NCBI RefSeq assembly: GCF_900108025.1
Contig: NZ_FNUS01000006.1
Span: 62,001 to 126,000, forward strand
Length of the DNA stretch: 64,000 nucleotides
From: Halpernia humi
Lineage (GTDB): Bacteria; Bacteroidota; Bacteroidia; Flavobacteriales; Weeksellaceae
Direction: 5' to 3'
Shown here: in pieces, positions 16,783-24,661 of the stretch
How positions within the stretch are numbered: position 1 is the stretch's first letter
Layout: every line of letters begins with the position of its first letter
The notes under the pieces: generated by a model
The model's input: only the letters and a program-made list of their open reading frames with translations
Databases searched by the model: none
Told to the model about the DNA's origin: nothing
Program-made: the position numbers and the translations under genes

Positions 16783-17323
16783 AATTCCCCTCCTCTGGAG
16801 GGGTGGCAAAAATTCGGAAAGAATTTTTGACGGGGTGGTTTTTATAGATGAAAGAAGAAATTTTAACATATATCAACAATATTCCAATCCGCAGAAATTT
16901 TGTGGAGAATTTACCCTATAATCCAAGTTTAAGGCAATTATCAAAAGAAAAAAGAAAGGCAGGAATTTTAAGTGAGGTTTTATTTTGGAAACAAGTGAGA
17001 GTAAAATCTTTTCATAATATAGATTTTGACAGGCAAAGAATTATTGGTAATTATATAGTAGATTTTTATGTAAAAACTTTAGGTTTGATTGTTGAAATTG
17101 ATCTAAGTAGCCATGAAAGTAAAGATAAAAATACCATTTTTAAACAAAAAAAATTAGAATCTTTAGGATTAGAATTTTTTATAATTAAAGACTTTGATGT
17201 TAAACATAATTTGAATTTGGTAATGAAAGATTTAGAAAATTTTATAATTGAAAAATATGGAAACCACCCCGTCTTATAAAATTTTTCAAATTTTATAATC
17301 CACCCCTCCAAAGGAGGGGAATT
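16783..17323 (+). mobile_element. 541-bp DUF559 element with structured inverted ends
   Basis: The left end (16783-16841) and right end (17261-17323, inverted) share an outer block that differs at 1 of 24 bases (aattcccctcc, 3 bases, ggaggggtgg) and an identical inner block of 13 bases (gacggggtggttt). Between these blocks each end has its own perfect hairpin of different sequence: aaaaattc/gaattttt on the left and ttataaaattt/aaattttataa on the right. The nuclease gene fills the interior and its last five codons lie in the right end. This is the architecture of a small mobile or co-mobilised element; movement is inferred. Confidence 0.75.
16848..17279 (+). CDS. DUF559 endonuclease-domain protein (Vsr-like fold)
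   Basis: The product is a 143-residue protein of the DUF559 family, related to very-short-patch repair endonucleases and the PD-(D/E)XK superfamily. Typical motifs are SEVLFWKQVR (Glu43, the usual helix 1 Glu), FDRQRIIGNYIVDFYV with Asp72, and LIVEIDLSSHES with Glu83, Asp85 and His89. The family normally reads D-G-x-x-H at the last site; here the Gly is Leu. The N-terminal 25 residues also fit the family (NLPYNPSLRQLSKEKRKAG). The start ATG at 16848 lies 6 bases after the left repeat, and the C-terminal residues NHPVL are encoded by the right repeat. Function is unknown; a nuclease that nicks at hairpin repeats is possible. Confidence 0.85.
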   Translation: MKEEILTYINNIPIRRNFVENLPYNPSLRQLSKEKRKAGILSEVLFWKQVRVKSFHNIDFDRQRIIGNYIVDFYVKTLGLIVEIDLSSHESKDKNTIFKQKKLESLGLEFFIIKDFDVKHNLNLVMKDLENFIIEKYGNHPVL

Positions 17324-17399
17324 GTTGCATTTCTTAAATAATTTGTTGGACTATATTTATTTGAATACCTTTAAACCATCAGAATTTTAAACTTTTAAA

Positions 17400-19385
17400 A
17401 TGACTTTCCAAGAAAAAATTCAACAAGGAATTCCTAAAGTTCTTCCTGCAATAAAACCTTACGAAGCCCAAATCAATCACGCGCCAAAGCGCAAAGAAAT
17501 TCTCAGCGAAGAAGAAAAAAAACTCGCTTTAAAAAATGCACTTCGCTATTTCGATCCAAGATTTCACGCAGAGTTATTGCCAGAATTTAGACAAGAATTA
17601 GAAGATTTTGGCAGGATTTATATGTACCGCTTTCGTCCAGATTATGAAATGAAAGCACGACCAATTTCAGAATATCCAGGGAAATCTGAACAAGCAAAAG
17701 CAATAATGTTTATGATCCAAAATAATTTGGATTATGCAGTGGCGCAACATCCACACGAACTCATTACTTACGGCGGAAATGGTGCGGTGTTTCAAAATTG
17801 GGCGCAATATCTTCTCACAATGAAATATTTGTCAGAAATGACAGACGAGCAGACCTTAACAATGTATTCCGGTCATCCAATGGGACTTTTTCCAAGCCAT
17901 AGAGATGCGCCGCGAGTTGTAGTAACCAATGGAATGGTGATTCCAAATTATTCAAAACCAGACGATTGGGAAAAATTCAATGCTTTGGGAGTTTCGCAAT
18001 ACGGACAAATGACAGCAGGAAGTTACATGTACATTGGGCCACAAGGAATTGTGCATGGAACGACTATCACCGTTTTAAATGCTTTTAGAAAAATTAAAAA
18101 ACATTCAAAAGGCGGAATTTTCCTCACTTCAGGTTTAGGCGGAATGTCCGGAGCACAACCAAAAGCCGGAAATATTGCAGGATGTATCACTATTTGTGCA
18201 GAAGTAAACCCAAAAATTACCAAAATTCGTCACGACCAAAAATGGATAGATGAAATTTATGACAATTTAGATAAATTAATTTCCAGAGTAAGAAAAGCGC
18301 AGGAAATTCAAGAAACGGTTTCCCTTGCTTATCTTGGAAATGTGGTGGAAGTTTGGGAAAAATTTGATGAAGAAAATTTAAAAGTTGATATTGGTTCAGA
18401 TCAAACTTCACTTCACAATCCTTTTGCAGGCGGTTATTATCCGGTCGGAATTTCATTTGAAGAATCCAACAAAATGATGGCAGAAAACCCTAAACTTTTT
18501 AAAGAAAAAGTGTATGAAAGTTTGAGAAGACACGCCAAAGCAATCAACAAACACAGCGAAAATGGAACTTATTTTTTCGATTATGGAAATGCGTTTTTAT
18601 TGGAAGCGAGTAGAGCAGGAGCAGATGTAATGTCGGAAAATCCAAGTTTGGGGCGAGAGTTTAAATTTCCAAGTTATGTGCAAGATATTATGGGACCCAT
18701 GTGTTTCGATTTTGGTTTCGGACCGTTTCGTTGGGTTTGTACCAGTGGAAAACCAGAAGATTTAGCAAAAACTGATGAAATTGCTAGCGAAGTTTTAGAA
18801 GAATTAATGAAAAATTCTCCACCAGAAATTCAGCAGCAAATGCAAGATAATATCACTTGGATAAAAGGCGCGCAAGAAAATAATTTGGTGGTGGGTTCAC
18901 AAGCGAGAATTCTCTACGCCGATGCAGAAGGCAGAATGAAAATTGCAGAAGCGTTCAACAATGCGATAAAAAATGGAGAAATTGGCGCCGTAGTTTTAGG
19001 TCGAGATCACCACGATGTTTCGGGGACAGATTCGCCTTACCGAGAAACTTCCAATATTTACGACGGTTCCAGATTTACCGCAGATATGGCCATTCACAAC
19101 GTAATTGGCGACAGTTTCAGAGGTGCAACTTGGGTTTCTATCCATAATGGAGGCGGCGTTGGTTGGGGAGAAGTCATTAACGGCGGTTTCGGAATGTTGC
19201 TTGATGGAACTCCAGAAGCCGAAAAAAGATTAAAATCTATGCTTTTTTGGGACGTCAATAATGGCATTTCCCGCAGAAGTTGGGCAAGAAATAAAGGGGC
19301 GATTTTTGCCATAAAACGAGCCATGGAAACCGAACCGAATTTAAAAGTGACGTTGCCGAATTTTGTGGATGAAAATTTATTTTAG
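17400..19385 (+). CDS. hutU: Urocanate hydratase
   Basis: This 661-residue cytoplasmic enzyme converts urocanate to 4-imidazolone-5-propionate with a tightly bound NAD, the second step of histidine breakdown. It is the long form found in Bacteroidota (E. coli-type enzymes have about 560 residues). Conserved segments include YGGNGAVFQNW, TMYSGHPMGLFPSHRDAPRVVVTNG, YIGPQGIVHGTTIT, GLGGMSGAQPKA (NAD-binding), HNPFAGGYYPVG, and DFGFGPFRWVCTSG with the catalytic-region Cys. The C-terminal GRDHHDVSGTDSPYRETSN is also conserved. No hutH, hutI or hutG lies near, so the rest of the pathway must be elsewhere. It is followed after 3 bases by an unknown secreted protein gene, which may share its transcript. 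Confidence 0.96.
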   Translation: MTFQEKIQQGIPKVLPAIKPYEAQINHAPKRKEILSEEEKKLALKNALRYFDPRFHAELLPEFRQELEDFGRIYMYRFRPDYEMKARPISEYPGKSEQAKAIMFMIQNNLDYAVAQHPHELITYGGNGAVFQNWAQYLLTMKYLSEMTDEQTLTMYSGHPMGLFPSHRDAPRVVVTNGMVIPNYSKPDDWEKFNALGVSQYGQMTAGSYMYIGPQGIVHGTTITVLNAFRKIKKHSKGGIFLTSGLGGMSGAQPKAGNIAGCITICAEVNPKITKIRHDQKWIDEIYDNLDKLISRVRKAQEIQETVSLAYLGNVVEVWEKFDEENLKVDIGSDQTSLHNPFAGGYYPVGISFEESNKMMAENPKLFKEKVYESLRRHAKAINKHSENGTYFFDYGNAFLLEASRAGADVMSENPSLGREFKFPSYVQDIMGPMCFDFGFGPFRWVCTSGKPEDLAKTDEIASEVLEELMKNSPPEIQQQMQDNITWIKGAQENNLVVGSQARILYADAEGRMKIAEAFNNAIKNGEIGAVVLGRDHHDVSGTDSPYRETSNIYDGSRFTADMAIHNVIGDSFRGATWVSIHNGGGVGWGEVINGGFGMLLDGTPEAEKRLKSMLFWDVNNGISRRSWARNKGAIFAIKRAMETEPNLKVTLPNFVDENLF

Positions 19386-19388
19386 ATC

Positions 19389-20483
19389 ATGAAAAGGATT
19401 ATTATTTGCGGTTTTTTTTTTAGTTTAAATATTTTTTATGCGCAAAAAAATAATGTTTTAACCGTAAAATTTAATGAAAAATTTTTTGTTTCAAACTTTA
19501 TGAAACAAAGAACCGATAACGCATTTGTGTTAAATTTAATAAATGAGGCCGATTCACTTGCATTAAAAAATTTAAAAGAAAATTATTCTGTTCTACTAGA
19601 TTCATTATTAAAAAAGAAAAGTAATTTGTCCAATGAGGAATTATCAAAAATGAGTGAAAAGGATCAGAAAGATTTTGATTCGTTAAAAGTTGCGATACAG
19701 AATAATTATTTTTTAGATTTATTTAAAAAAATGGTTGATGTTAATTTTGATAATGAACTCATCAAAACTAATTTTGAAAAAGCAGGTTTGAAAAATTTTG
19801 AGATTGTAAAACCTGATTATAATTTATTTCAATTCACTTTTATAGATTATAAAAATTATCTAAAAGCAAAAAATTTATTTAATGAAAATAGTATTTCTTT
19901 CCACGAAGCCCTTGAAAGCGAAGATTTAGAAAAGCTTAAAAATTGTTTTTTGAAAGAAAATAAGAAATTAGTCCAAGAAAATTATTTAAAAGACGGCAAG
20001 GATAATTATATACTATTTTATGATAATCATCCCATAGCGTTTCAAGAATTGTACAATTCATCGAAATGTTTTGATTTTAAAAAAGTTATATATTTAGAAA
20101 ATATTAAAAATAAAGATGCAGTTTACACGAAAATTTATCTTGTTAAAAAATCTAACAAAATTGAAGAAAATTTATCAAAATCTTTGAATGGGTTTGATGT
20201 AGATTTTAAGCAAAATCCAAATGTTTATAAAGAAAACACCTTTAAAATTTCGGTTTATTTAGATGAAATTGGGAAGCAGAATTTAAAAACATTTTCTACT
20301 GAAAATATTGGAAAGCAAATTATTATTTCAAATAAAAATCAATTTATTTTGGCACCTGCAATTTCTAATTCTTTAAATAATGGAATGTTTTTGTTTACAG
20401 GTAATTTATTTGATGCGGATTGGCAAGATTTATTGCAAATTGTGACGTTTCAAGTTTTCAAAAATTCTGTCACAATTGAGTAG
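19389..20483 (+). CDS. Secreted hypothetical protein
   Basis: The product has 364 residues, a signal peptide (hydrophobic residues 3-16, cleavage near YAQ at 19) and a lysine- and asparagine-rich mature part. It contains about eight short hydrophobic strands separated by charged stretches, for example NSISFHEALESEDLEKLKN and ENTFKISVYLDEIGKQNLK. No known domain is recognised. A pattern like SecD-type P1 head domains (KISVYLDEIGKQNLKTFS, then GKQIIISNKNQFILAPAI) occurs at about residues 280-330: SecDF and related proteins carry x-I-x-L-x-x-x-G/A-x-x-x-F-x-x-x-T followed by I-x-I-x-x-x-N/D. This similarity is only suggestive. Starting 3 bases after hutU, it may be co-transcribed. Confidence 0.7.
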   Translation: MKRIIICGFFFSLNIFYAQKNNVLTVKFNEKFFVSNFMKQRTDNAFVLNLINEADSLALKNLKENYSVLLDSLLKKKSNLSNEELSKMSEKDQKDFDSLKVAIQNNYFLDLFKKMVDVNFDNELIKTNFEKAGLKNFEIVKPDYNLFQFTFIDYKNYLKAKNLFNENSISFHEALESEDLEKLKNCFLKENKKLVQENYLKDGKDNYILFYDNHPIAFQELYNSSKCFDFKKVIYLENIKNKDAVYTKIYLVKKSNKIEENLSKSLNGFDVDFKQNPNVYKENTFKISVYLDEIGKQNLKTFSTENIGKQIIISNKNQFILAPAISNSLNNGMFLFTGNLFDADWQDLLQIVTFQVFKNSVTIE

Positions 20484-20503
20484 TTTCTGATTTTGAAATT
20501 ATT

Positions 20504-21337
20504 TTAAACAATCTTCTCCCCACAAATTTTACAAAACCGCGCATCCTTATCATTTTCCTTATTTCCGCATCGGTCGCAAGATTTTCCACTTTTAGTTTGT
20601 TTCCGAAATTGCGAAGTTACAATGCCCGTGGGAACTGCAATTATGCTATAGCCGCAAAGCATCACTAGAATTGATAAAAATTTTCCGCCCGCTGTTGCTG
20701 GTGAAATGTCGCCATAACCAACCGTTGTAATCGTAACTACCGCCCAATAAATGGACTGTGGAATGCTGCTAAAACCGTTTTTTCCACCTTCGATAACATA
20801 CATGCAAGAACCGATGATGACGATGAAAACCACCAAAAATAAAAGAAAAATATAAATTTTTCGGCTGCTTTCTCGCAAGGCTTTCAATATATAAGTGCCA
20901 TCTTGCTGGTAATCTGCAAGATTAAAAATTCTGAAAATCCGCATCATGCGAAGCATTCTTATAATCACAAAAAAATGCAAAACAGGAAATATTAAACTTA
21001 AGTAAAATGGCGTAATAGAAATAAAATCTATAATGCCAAGTGGACTGAAAATGTAACTTTTTTTATTTTTAATAGTGAAAATTCGCAGCGCATATTCTAT
21101 CGAAAAAAGTATGGTAATCACCAACTGAACGATGAAAAAAAGGTGGTGGTATTTTATGTTAATTAAACTTACCGTTTCCAACATCACCAAAGCCGTGCTC
21201 AAAAGAATCAGCACGAGTAGAGCCACATCAAAAAATTTTCCCGCTTTGGTATCAGAAAAATAAATAATCTGATATATTTTATTTAAAATCGGGTTTTTCT
21301 GTGGTTTATAATTATATTCAGATTTATCGGGATTCAT
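20504..21337 (-). CDS. Voltage-gated-type potassium channel with C-terminal zinc ribbon
   Basis: This 277-residue ion channel has six membrane segments between residues 37 and 232. S4 carries regularly spaced arginines (RMLRMMRIFRIF, about 127-138), the pore contains the potassium filter TTVGYGD (204-210), and S6 follows. After S6 the protein ends with a small C4 zinc ribbon: C-x2-C at about 256-259 (CDRCGN) and C-x2-C at about 269-272 (CKICGE). The channel belongs to the prokaryotic Kv (KvAP-like) group. The zinc ribbon replaces the usual RCK or cyclic-nucleotide domain and could serve metal or redox sensing or assembly; this is inference. It is divergent from the Nif3-like gene, with 54 bases between the two starts. 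Confidence 0.92.
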   Translation of the reverse strand: MNPDKSEYNYKPQKNPILNKIYQIIYFSDTKAGKFFDVALLVLILLSTALVMLETVSLINIKYHHLFFIVQLVITILFSIEYALRIFTIKNKKSYIFSPLGIIDFISITPFYLSLIFPVLHFFVIIRMLRMMRIFRIFNLADYQQDGTYILKALRESSRKIYIFLLFLVVFIVIIGSCMYVIEGGKNGFSSIPQSIYWAVVTITTVGYGDISPATAGGKFLSILVMLCGYSIIAVPTGIVTSQFRKQTKSGKSCDRCGNKENDKDARFCKICGEKIV

Positions 21338-21391
21338 TTTTATTTAATTAAAAAACAAATTAATATCTTCGTGAAAAATACGGAATTAAAA

Positions 21392-22489
21392 ATGAAAGTA
21401 AAAGAAGTTGCCGCACAAATTGCCGATTTGTTTCCCTTGCAGAAAGCAGAAAATTTTGATAATGTAGGCTTGCTTTGCGGAAATCTGGAGAGAAATGTTT
21501 CCGGAATTTTAATTTGTCATGATGCTTTAGAATGTGTTGTAGAAGAAGCCATTTCAAAAAATATTAATTTTATTGTCGCTTTTCATCCCATTATTTTTTC
21601 TGGTTTAAAGACTATCACAAGTAAAAATTATGTCGAAAAAGCCGTTTTAAAAGCCATTGAAAATAAAATCGCGATTTATACCATTCACACGTCTTTTGAT
21701 AATGATTATTTCGGTGTAAATTATAAAATATGTGAAATTTTAAGCTTAAAAAATCAACAAATTTTAATGCCGAAAAAAAATGCCTTGAAACAACTTCAAG
21801 TTTATGTCCCAAAAGAGTATTCGGAAAAATTAAAGGAATCTTTGTTTAAAGCAGGCGCAGGAAATATTGGTTTCTATGATGAATGCAGTTTTACTATTTC
21901 TGGCGGCGGAACTTTCCGTCCGAAGGAAGGTTCAAATCCTTTTTCGGGGACTTTAAATGAAAGAGAAAACGCCAACGAAGATTTAATTTCCGTAATTTTT
22001 GAAGGTTTTAAATTAAATAAAATTCTTGCTTCAATGAAAGCGGCGCATCCTTATGAAGAAATTGCGCACCAAATTATTAGTTTAGAAAATGAAAACCAAT
22101 ATTCTGGTTTGGGTAGATTTGGCGAGTTTGAAATGGAAATGGAAGTAGGAGAATTTTTAAATTTAATTAAAGAAAAATTTAATTTAAAAATCATTCGACA
22201 CAGTAATACGGCTTATAAAAAGATAAAGAAAGTGGCGGTTTTAGGCGGAAGTGGCGCGTCGGGAATTTCTGCTGCACTAAAAAATAATTGTTGCGCCTAT
22301 CTCACAGGTGACCTAAAATACCACGACTTCTTTGGCGTGGAAGAAAAAATGCTGCTTTGCGATATTGGGCATTTTGAATCCGAGCAATTTATTGTGCAAC
22401 AATTATTTGAAAAATTATCACAAAAATTCACTACCTTTGCAGTCTTAAAAACCGAGGTAAATACAAATCCTGTAAAATATTTCTTATAA
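21392..22489 (+). CDS. Nif3-like dinuclear metal centre protein (YqfO type)
   Basis: This protein of the NIF3/GTP cyclohydrolase 1 type 2 family has 365 residues if it begins at the ATG at 21392, which gives the usual N-terminus MKVKEVAAQIADLFPL and FDNVGLLCG; a GTG 21 bases further upstream is less likely. Metal-binding motifs include CHDAL, AFHPIIFSGLK, TIHTSFDN and, near the end, GDLKYHDFF and CDIGHFESEQF. Residues about 130-230 form the ferredoxin-like YqfO insertion (VYVPKEYSEKL to MKAAHPYEEIAHQI). The family forms hexameric toroids; its physiological role is still uncertain, and Nif3-family proteins should not be called cyclohydrolases without proof. It is followed after 4 bases by the DUF164 gene, a very common pairing in bacteria. 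Confidence 0.93.
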   Translation: MKVKEVAAQIADLFPLQKAENFDNVGLLCGNLERNVSGILICHDALECVVEEAISKNINFIVAFHPIIFSGLKTITSKNYVEKAVLKAIENKIAIYTIHTSFDNDYFGVNYKICEILSLKNQQILMPKKNALKQLQVYVPKEYSEKLKESLFKAGAGNIGFYDECSFTISGGGTFRPKEGSNPFSGTLNERENANEDLISVIFEGFKLNKILASMKAAHPYEEIAHQIISLENENQYSGLGRFGEFEMEMEVGEFLNLIKEKFNLKIIRHSNTAYKKIKKVAVLGGSGASGISAALKNNCCAYLTGDLKYHDFFGVEEKMLLCDIGHFESEQFIVQQLFEKLSQKFTTFAVLKTEVNTNPVKYFL

Positions 22490-22493
22490 TAGT

Positions 22494-23273
22494 ATGGCAA
22501 AGAAAAATATCGAAATTTCCGTAGAAGAAAAATTAAGAGCGCTGTATGATTTACAAATCATAGATTCCCGATTAGATGAAATTCGAAACACACGTGGCGA
22601 ATTGCCGATTGAAGTGGAAGATTTGGAAATAGAAATTGAAGGTCTGCAAAAAAGATCCGAAAAATTTGAAGCAGAAATTAAAGAGCAAAGTGACGAAGTT
22701 AATAATAAGAAAGAATTAATGACGCATGCTGCAACTTTGATAGACAAATATAAAACGCAGCAAGATAACGTTCGCAACAACAAAGAATTTGAATCTTTAG
22801 CAAAAGAAATCGAATTTCAGGAACTAGAAATTCAGTTGGCTGATAAAAGAATTAAAGAGTATAATGCTAAAATCGCCCACAAGCAAGACGCTTTAGACGA
22901 GTTGAAAACCAAGATTGCAGAATTAAAATCTCATCTTGGTTTCAAAAAAGACGAGTTGGAAACTTTGGTAAACGAAACCCAAAAAGAAGAAGATTATTTA
23001 TTGAAAAAATCTGAAGAATTTGCCAAAAATATTGACCAAAGATTGCTGGCATCTTACCAAAGAATTAGAAATAATTCTAACACAGGTTTAGCCGTTGTTG
23101 GTTTAGAAAGAGGCGCACCAAAAGGTTCGTTTTTCACTTTGCCACCACAAAAGCAAATGGAAATTGCACAACGTAAAAAAATTATTATCGATGAGCATTC
23201 TGGTAAAATTTTGGTAGATGATGAGTTGGTAAATGAAGAAAACGAAAAAATGAAAAGCGTTATTAAATTTTAA
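22494..23273 (+). CDS. DUF164 coiled-coil protein lacking its zinc-ribbon cysteines
   Basis: The product has 259 residues. About residues 10-185 are a long coiled coil rich in Glu and Lys, then comes the region where C4-type zinc ribbon proteins (CdsZ/YbgI-partner family, DUF164) carry C-G-G-C-F and C-E-x-C-G-R-I-L. Here the region reads VGLERGAPKGSFFTLPPQ and IIIDEHSGKILVDDEL: the surrounding residues are conserved, but all four cysteines are replaced, and the whole protein has no cysteine. The fold may persist without metal. Members have been linked to flagellar or trans-translation-related roles in other phyla, but no role is established here. It is translated directly after the Nif3-like gene and followed by a strong terminator. 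Confidence 0.88.
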   Translation: MAKKNIEISVEEKLRALYDLQIIDSRLDEIRNTRGELPIEVEDLEIEIEGLQKRSEKFEAEIKEQSDEVNNKKELMTHAATLIDKYKTQQDNVRNNKEFESLAKEIEFQELEIQLADKRIKEYNAKIAHKQDALDELKTKIAELKSHLGFKKDELETLVNETQKEEDYLLKKSEEFAKNIDQRLLASYQRIRNNSNTGLAVVGLERGAPKGSFFTLPPQKQMEIAQRKKIIIDEHSGKILVDDELVNEENEKMKSVIKF

Positions 23274-23293
23274 TTTAAGCGCAATAATTTATA

Positions 23294-23331
23294 AAAAAGT
23301 CCTCTAGTTAAATTTAACTAGAGGACTTTTT
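23294..23331. terminator. Strong bidirectional terminator
   Basis: A perfect palindrome with stem aaaaagtcctctagtta paired with taactagaggacttttt around a short AT centre lies between the plus-strand DUF164 gene and the convergent dps gene. A- and T-runs flank it on both sides, so it should work in both directions. Confidence 0.9.
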
Positions 23332-23381
23332 CTTTGCTTAACATAGAAAAAACACTATTATTTTTTCACTGTTTCAGGTGT

Positions 23382-23864
23382 TTATTTGAAATATTTTCTA
23401 AGTTTCCAGGCCATTTTTTCATGCTCTTGGATCAAGCCAGTCAAGAAATCTGCCGAACCAACATCTTTAAATTTATCCTCACATTGTGCAATAAAGTCAC
23501 GTAGAGATTTGATGATGCTTTCATGATCAGCTACCAACTCTCTGAGCATTGTTTGGTTATCGGGTATTTTCCCAGGATTTTCTTTTAACTGCGACATGCT
23601 TGCAAACTCTTTTGTAGTGCCAATTGCAATACCGCCAAGCGTACTAATTCTTTCTGCAACTGAATCTACAGCTTCACCAATTGCGGTATATTGGGCTTCA
23701 AAAAGTTCGTGTAATTCCAAGAAATTATCTCCAGATAAATTCCAGTGAAATTTTCTTAATTTAATATACAAAACGTTTCCATCTGCTAAAACTTTATTTA
23801 GCAATCCGTTTACGCCGTCTAAATTTTTTTGTGTAATTCCCAAATCGGGTTTCATACTTTTCAT
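23382..23864 (-). CDS. dps: Dps family DNA-protecting ferritin-like protein
   Basis: This 160-residue ferritin-like protein forms dodecamers that oxidise and store iron with hydrogen peroxide and shield DNA in starved cells. The inter-subunit ferroxidase motif is visible: His in KFHWNLSG (about residue 39), then the Asp/Glu pair in HELFEAQYTAIGEAVDSVAERI (about 52-73). The ending LTGLIQEHEKMAWKLRKYFK is typical for Dps. Length and lack of a signal peptide fit. It lies downstream of the SpoIIAA-like gene on the same strand with a 52-base gap, probably a shared stress-induced transcript. Very secure as a family call. Confidence 0.94.
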   Translation of the reverse strand: MKSMKPDLGITQKNLDGVNGLLNKVLADGNVLYIKLRKFHWNLSGDNFLELHELFEAQYTAIGEAVDSVAERISTLGGIAIGTTKEFASMSQLKENPGKIPDNQTMLRELVADHESIIKSLRDFIAQCEDKFKDVGSADFLTGLIQEHEKMAWKLRKYFK

Positions 23865-23916
23865 AATATTATTATTTTAATTATTTATTTATTATATTTA
23901 ATTTTCGCTTAATATT

Positions 23917-24294
23917 TTAATCCTTTTCATTACCATTTGCACACCAATAAATTGCGTTTTCTAAATCTTCAACGTGGAAGGTTTCATATTCGCCAGGCAT
24001 TATAACACTAAATATTTCCGTGAAATTGCGGATACTTGCTTGGTCTGTTACGATTGCGATTCTATTCCAATTGATTAAGTTTTTAATTCCAATTGCAGCA
24101 TCTTCTACCATTGCGCCTAAAGAAAAATCGCCCAATGTGGAGTCTAAATAAAAAAGAAAATTCAACTCATGAAATTGATTAACTTTGGCCTTAATTTCAG
24201 GTATAACGCAATTTTCATAATCTTTTTTTGTAATTTCTCCACTTGCTTTGAATGCAACAATGTTTTCGGGTGTTTGTGGTATTTTAGTAATCAT
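23917..24294 (-). CDS. SpoIIAA-like (STAS-fold) protein
   Basis: The product has 125 residues and resembles the SpoIIAA-like family (DUF3478). It begins with strand-helix elements NIVAFKASGEITKKDYENCVIPEI, then FLFYLDSTLGDFSLGAMVEDAAIGIKNLINWNRIAIVTDQ, and the C-terminal PGEYETFHVEDLENAIYWC. Such proteins resemble anti-sigma antagonist folds but usually lack the phosphorylatable Ser; their role is unclear and they often accompany stress genes. Here it precedes dps on the minus strand, 52 bases apart. No membrane segment is present. Confidence 0.85.
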   Translation of the reverse strand: MITKIPQTPENIVAFKASGEITKKDYENCVIPEIKAKVNQFHELNFLFYLDSTLGDFSLGAMVEDAAIGIKNLINWNRIAIVTDQASIRNFTEIFSVIMPGEYETFHVEDLENAIYWCANGNEKD

Positions 24295-24661
24295 AATTAA
24301 AGTTTTTTAAGTTAAAAGAAACAATTTCTTTGATGTTTAAATTAATTCTTAGCGTACCTGTTTATAAAAGGTAATTGAAATCTTAATAGAATTAGATGCT
24401 CAATTCTATTCAATTATTGAACCATAGAGTTTTTTTTATCTATTATTCTTGTTAAAAATTTCCTAAATGTTTTAAAAAGTAAAAATTTTAGAGCTTGATA
24501 TTGGGTAAGAATTCTAAAGATTATTTATTAAAAATTAAAATTAAATAGACTTGTAGATGATAAAATTTTGAACATTAATCGAAATCTAATTAAATTTTTT
24601 AAAAAAGATCGACGTTCTGTTTTTAATTATTTTAAATTTAGGATATTAATAATTTTTTATA
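24295..24661. other. AT-rich 367-bp divergent intergenic region with one inverted repeat
   Basis: This is the only gap longer than 300 bases without a gene. It separates the minus-strand SpoIIAA-like/dps genes from the plus-strand repair cassette, so both promoters should lie here, but no exact TAnnTTTG element was found. A perfect 9-bp inverted repeat (aatagaatt at 24385-24393, aattctatt at 24402-24410, spacer agatgctc) lies 91 bases upstream of the SpoIIAA-like start and is a candidate operator. No convincing open frame or RNA gene is seen. Confidence 0.6.

Noticed and set aside
16783-17323. Insertion sequence with a DDE transposase
   Set aside because: The inverted ends look like an insertion sequence, but the enclosed protein is a DUF559 nuclease-fold protein without DDE residues, and no clear target-site duplication flanks the element.
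21371-21391. GTG start for the Nif3-like gene seven codons upstream
   Set aside because: The ATG at 21392 gives the usual N-terminus MKVKEVAAQI for this family, so the longer form is less likely.
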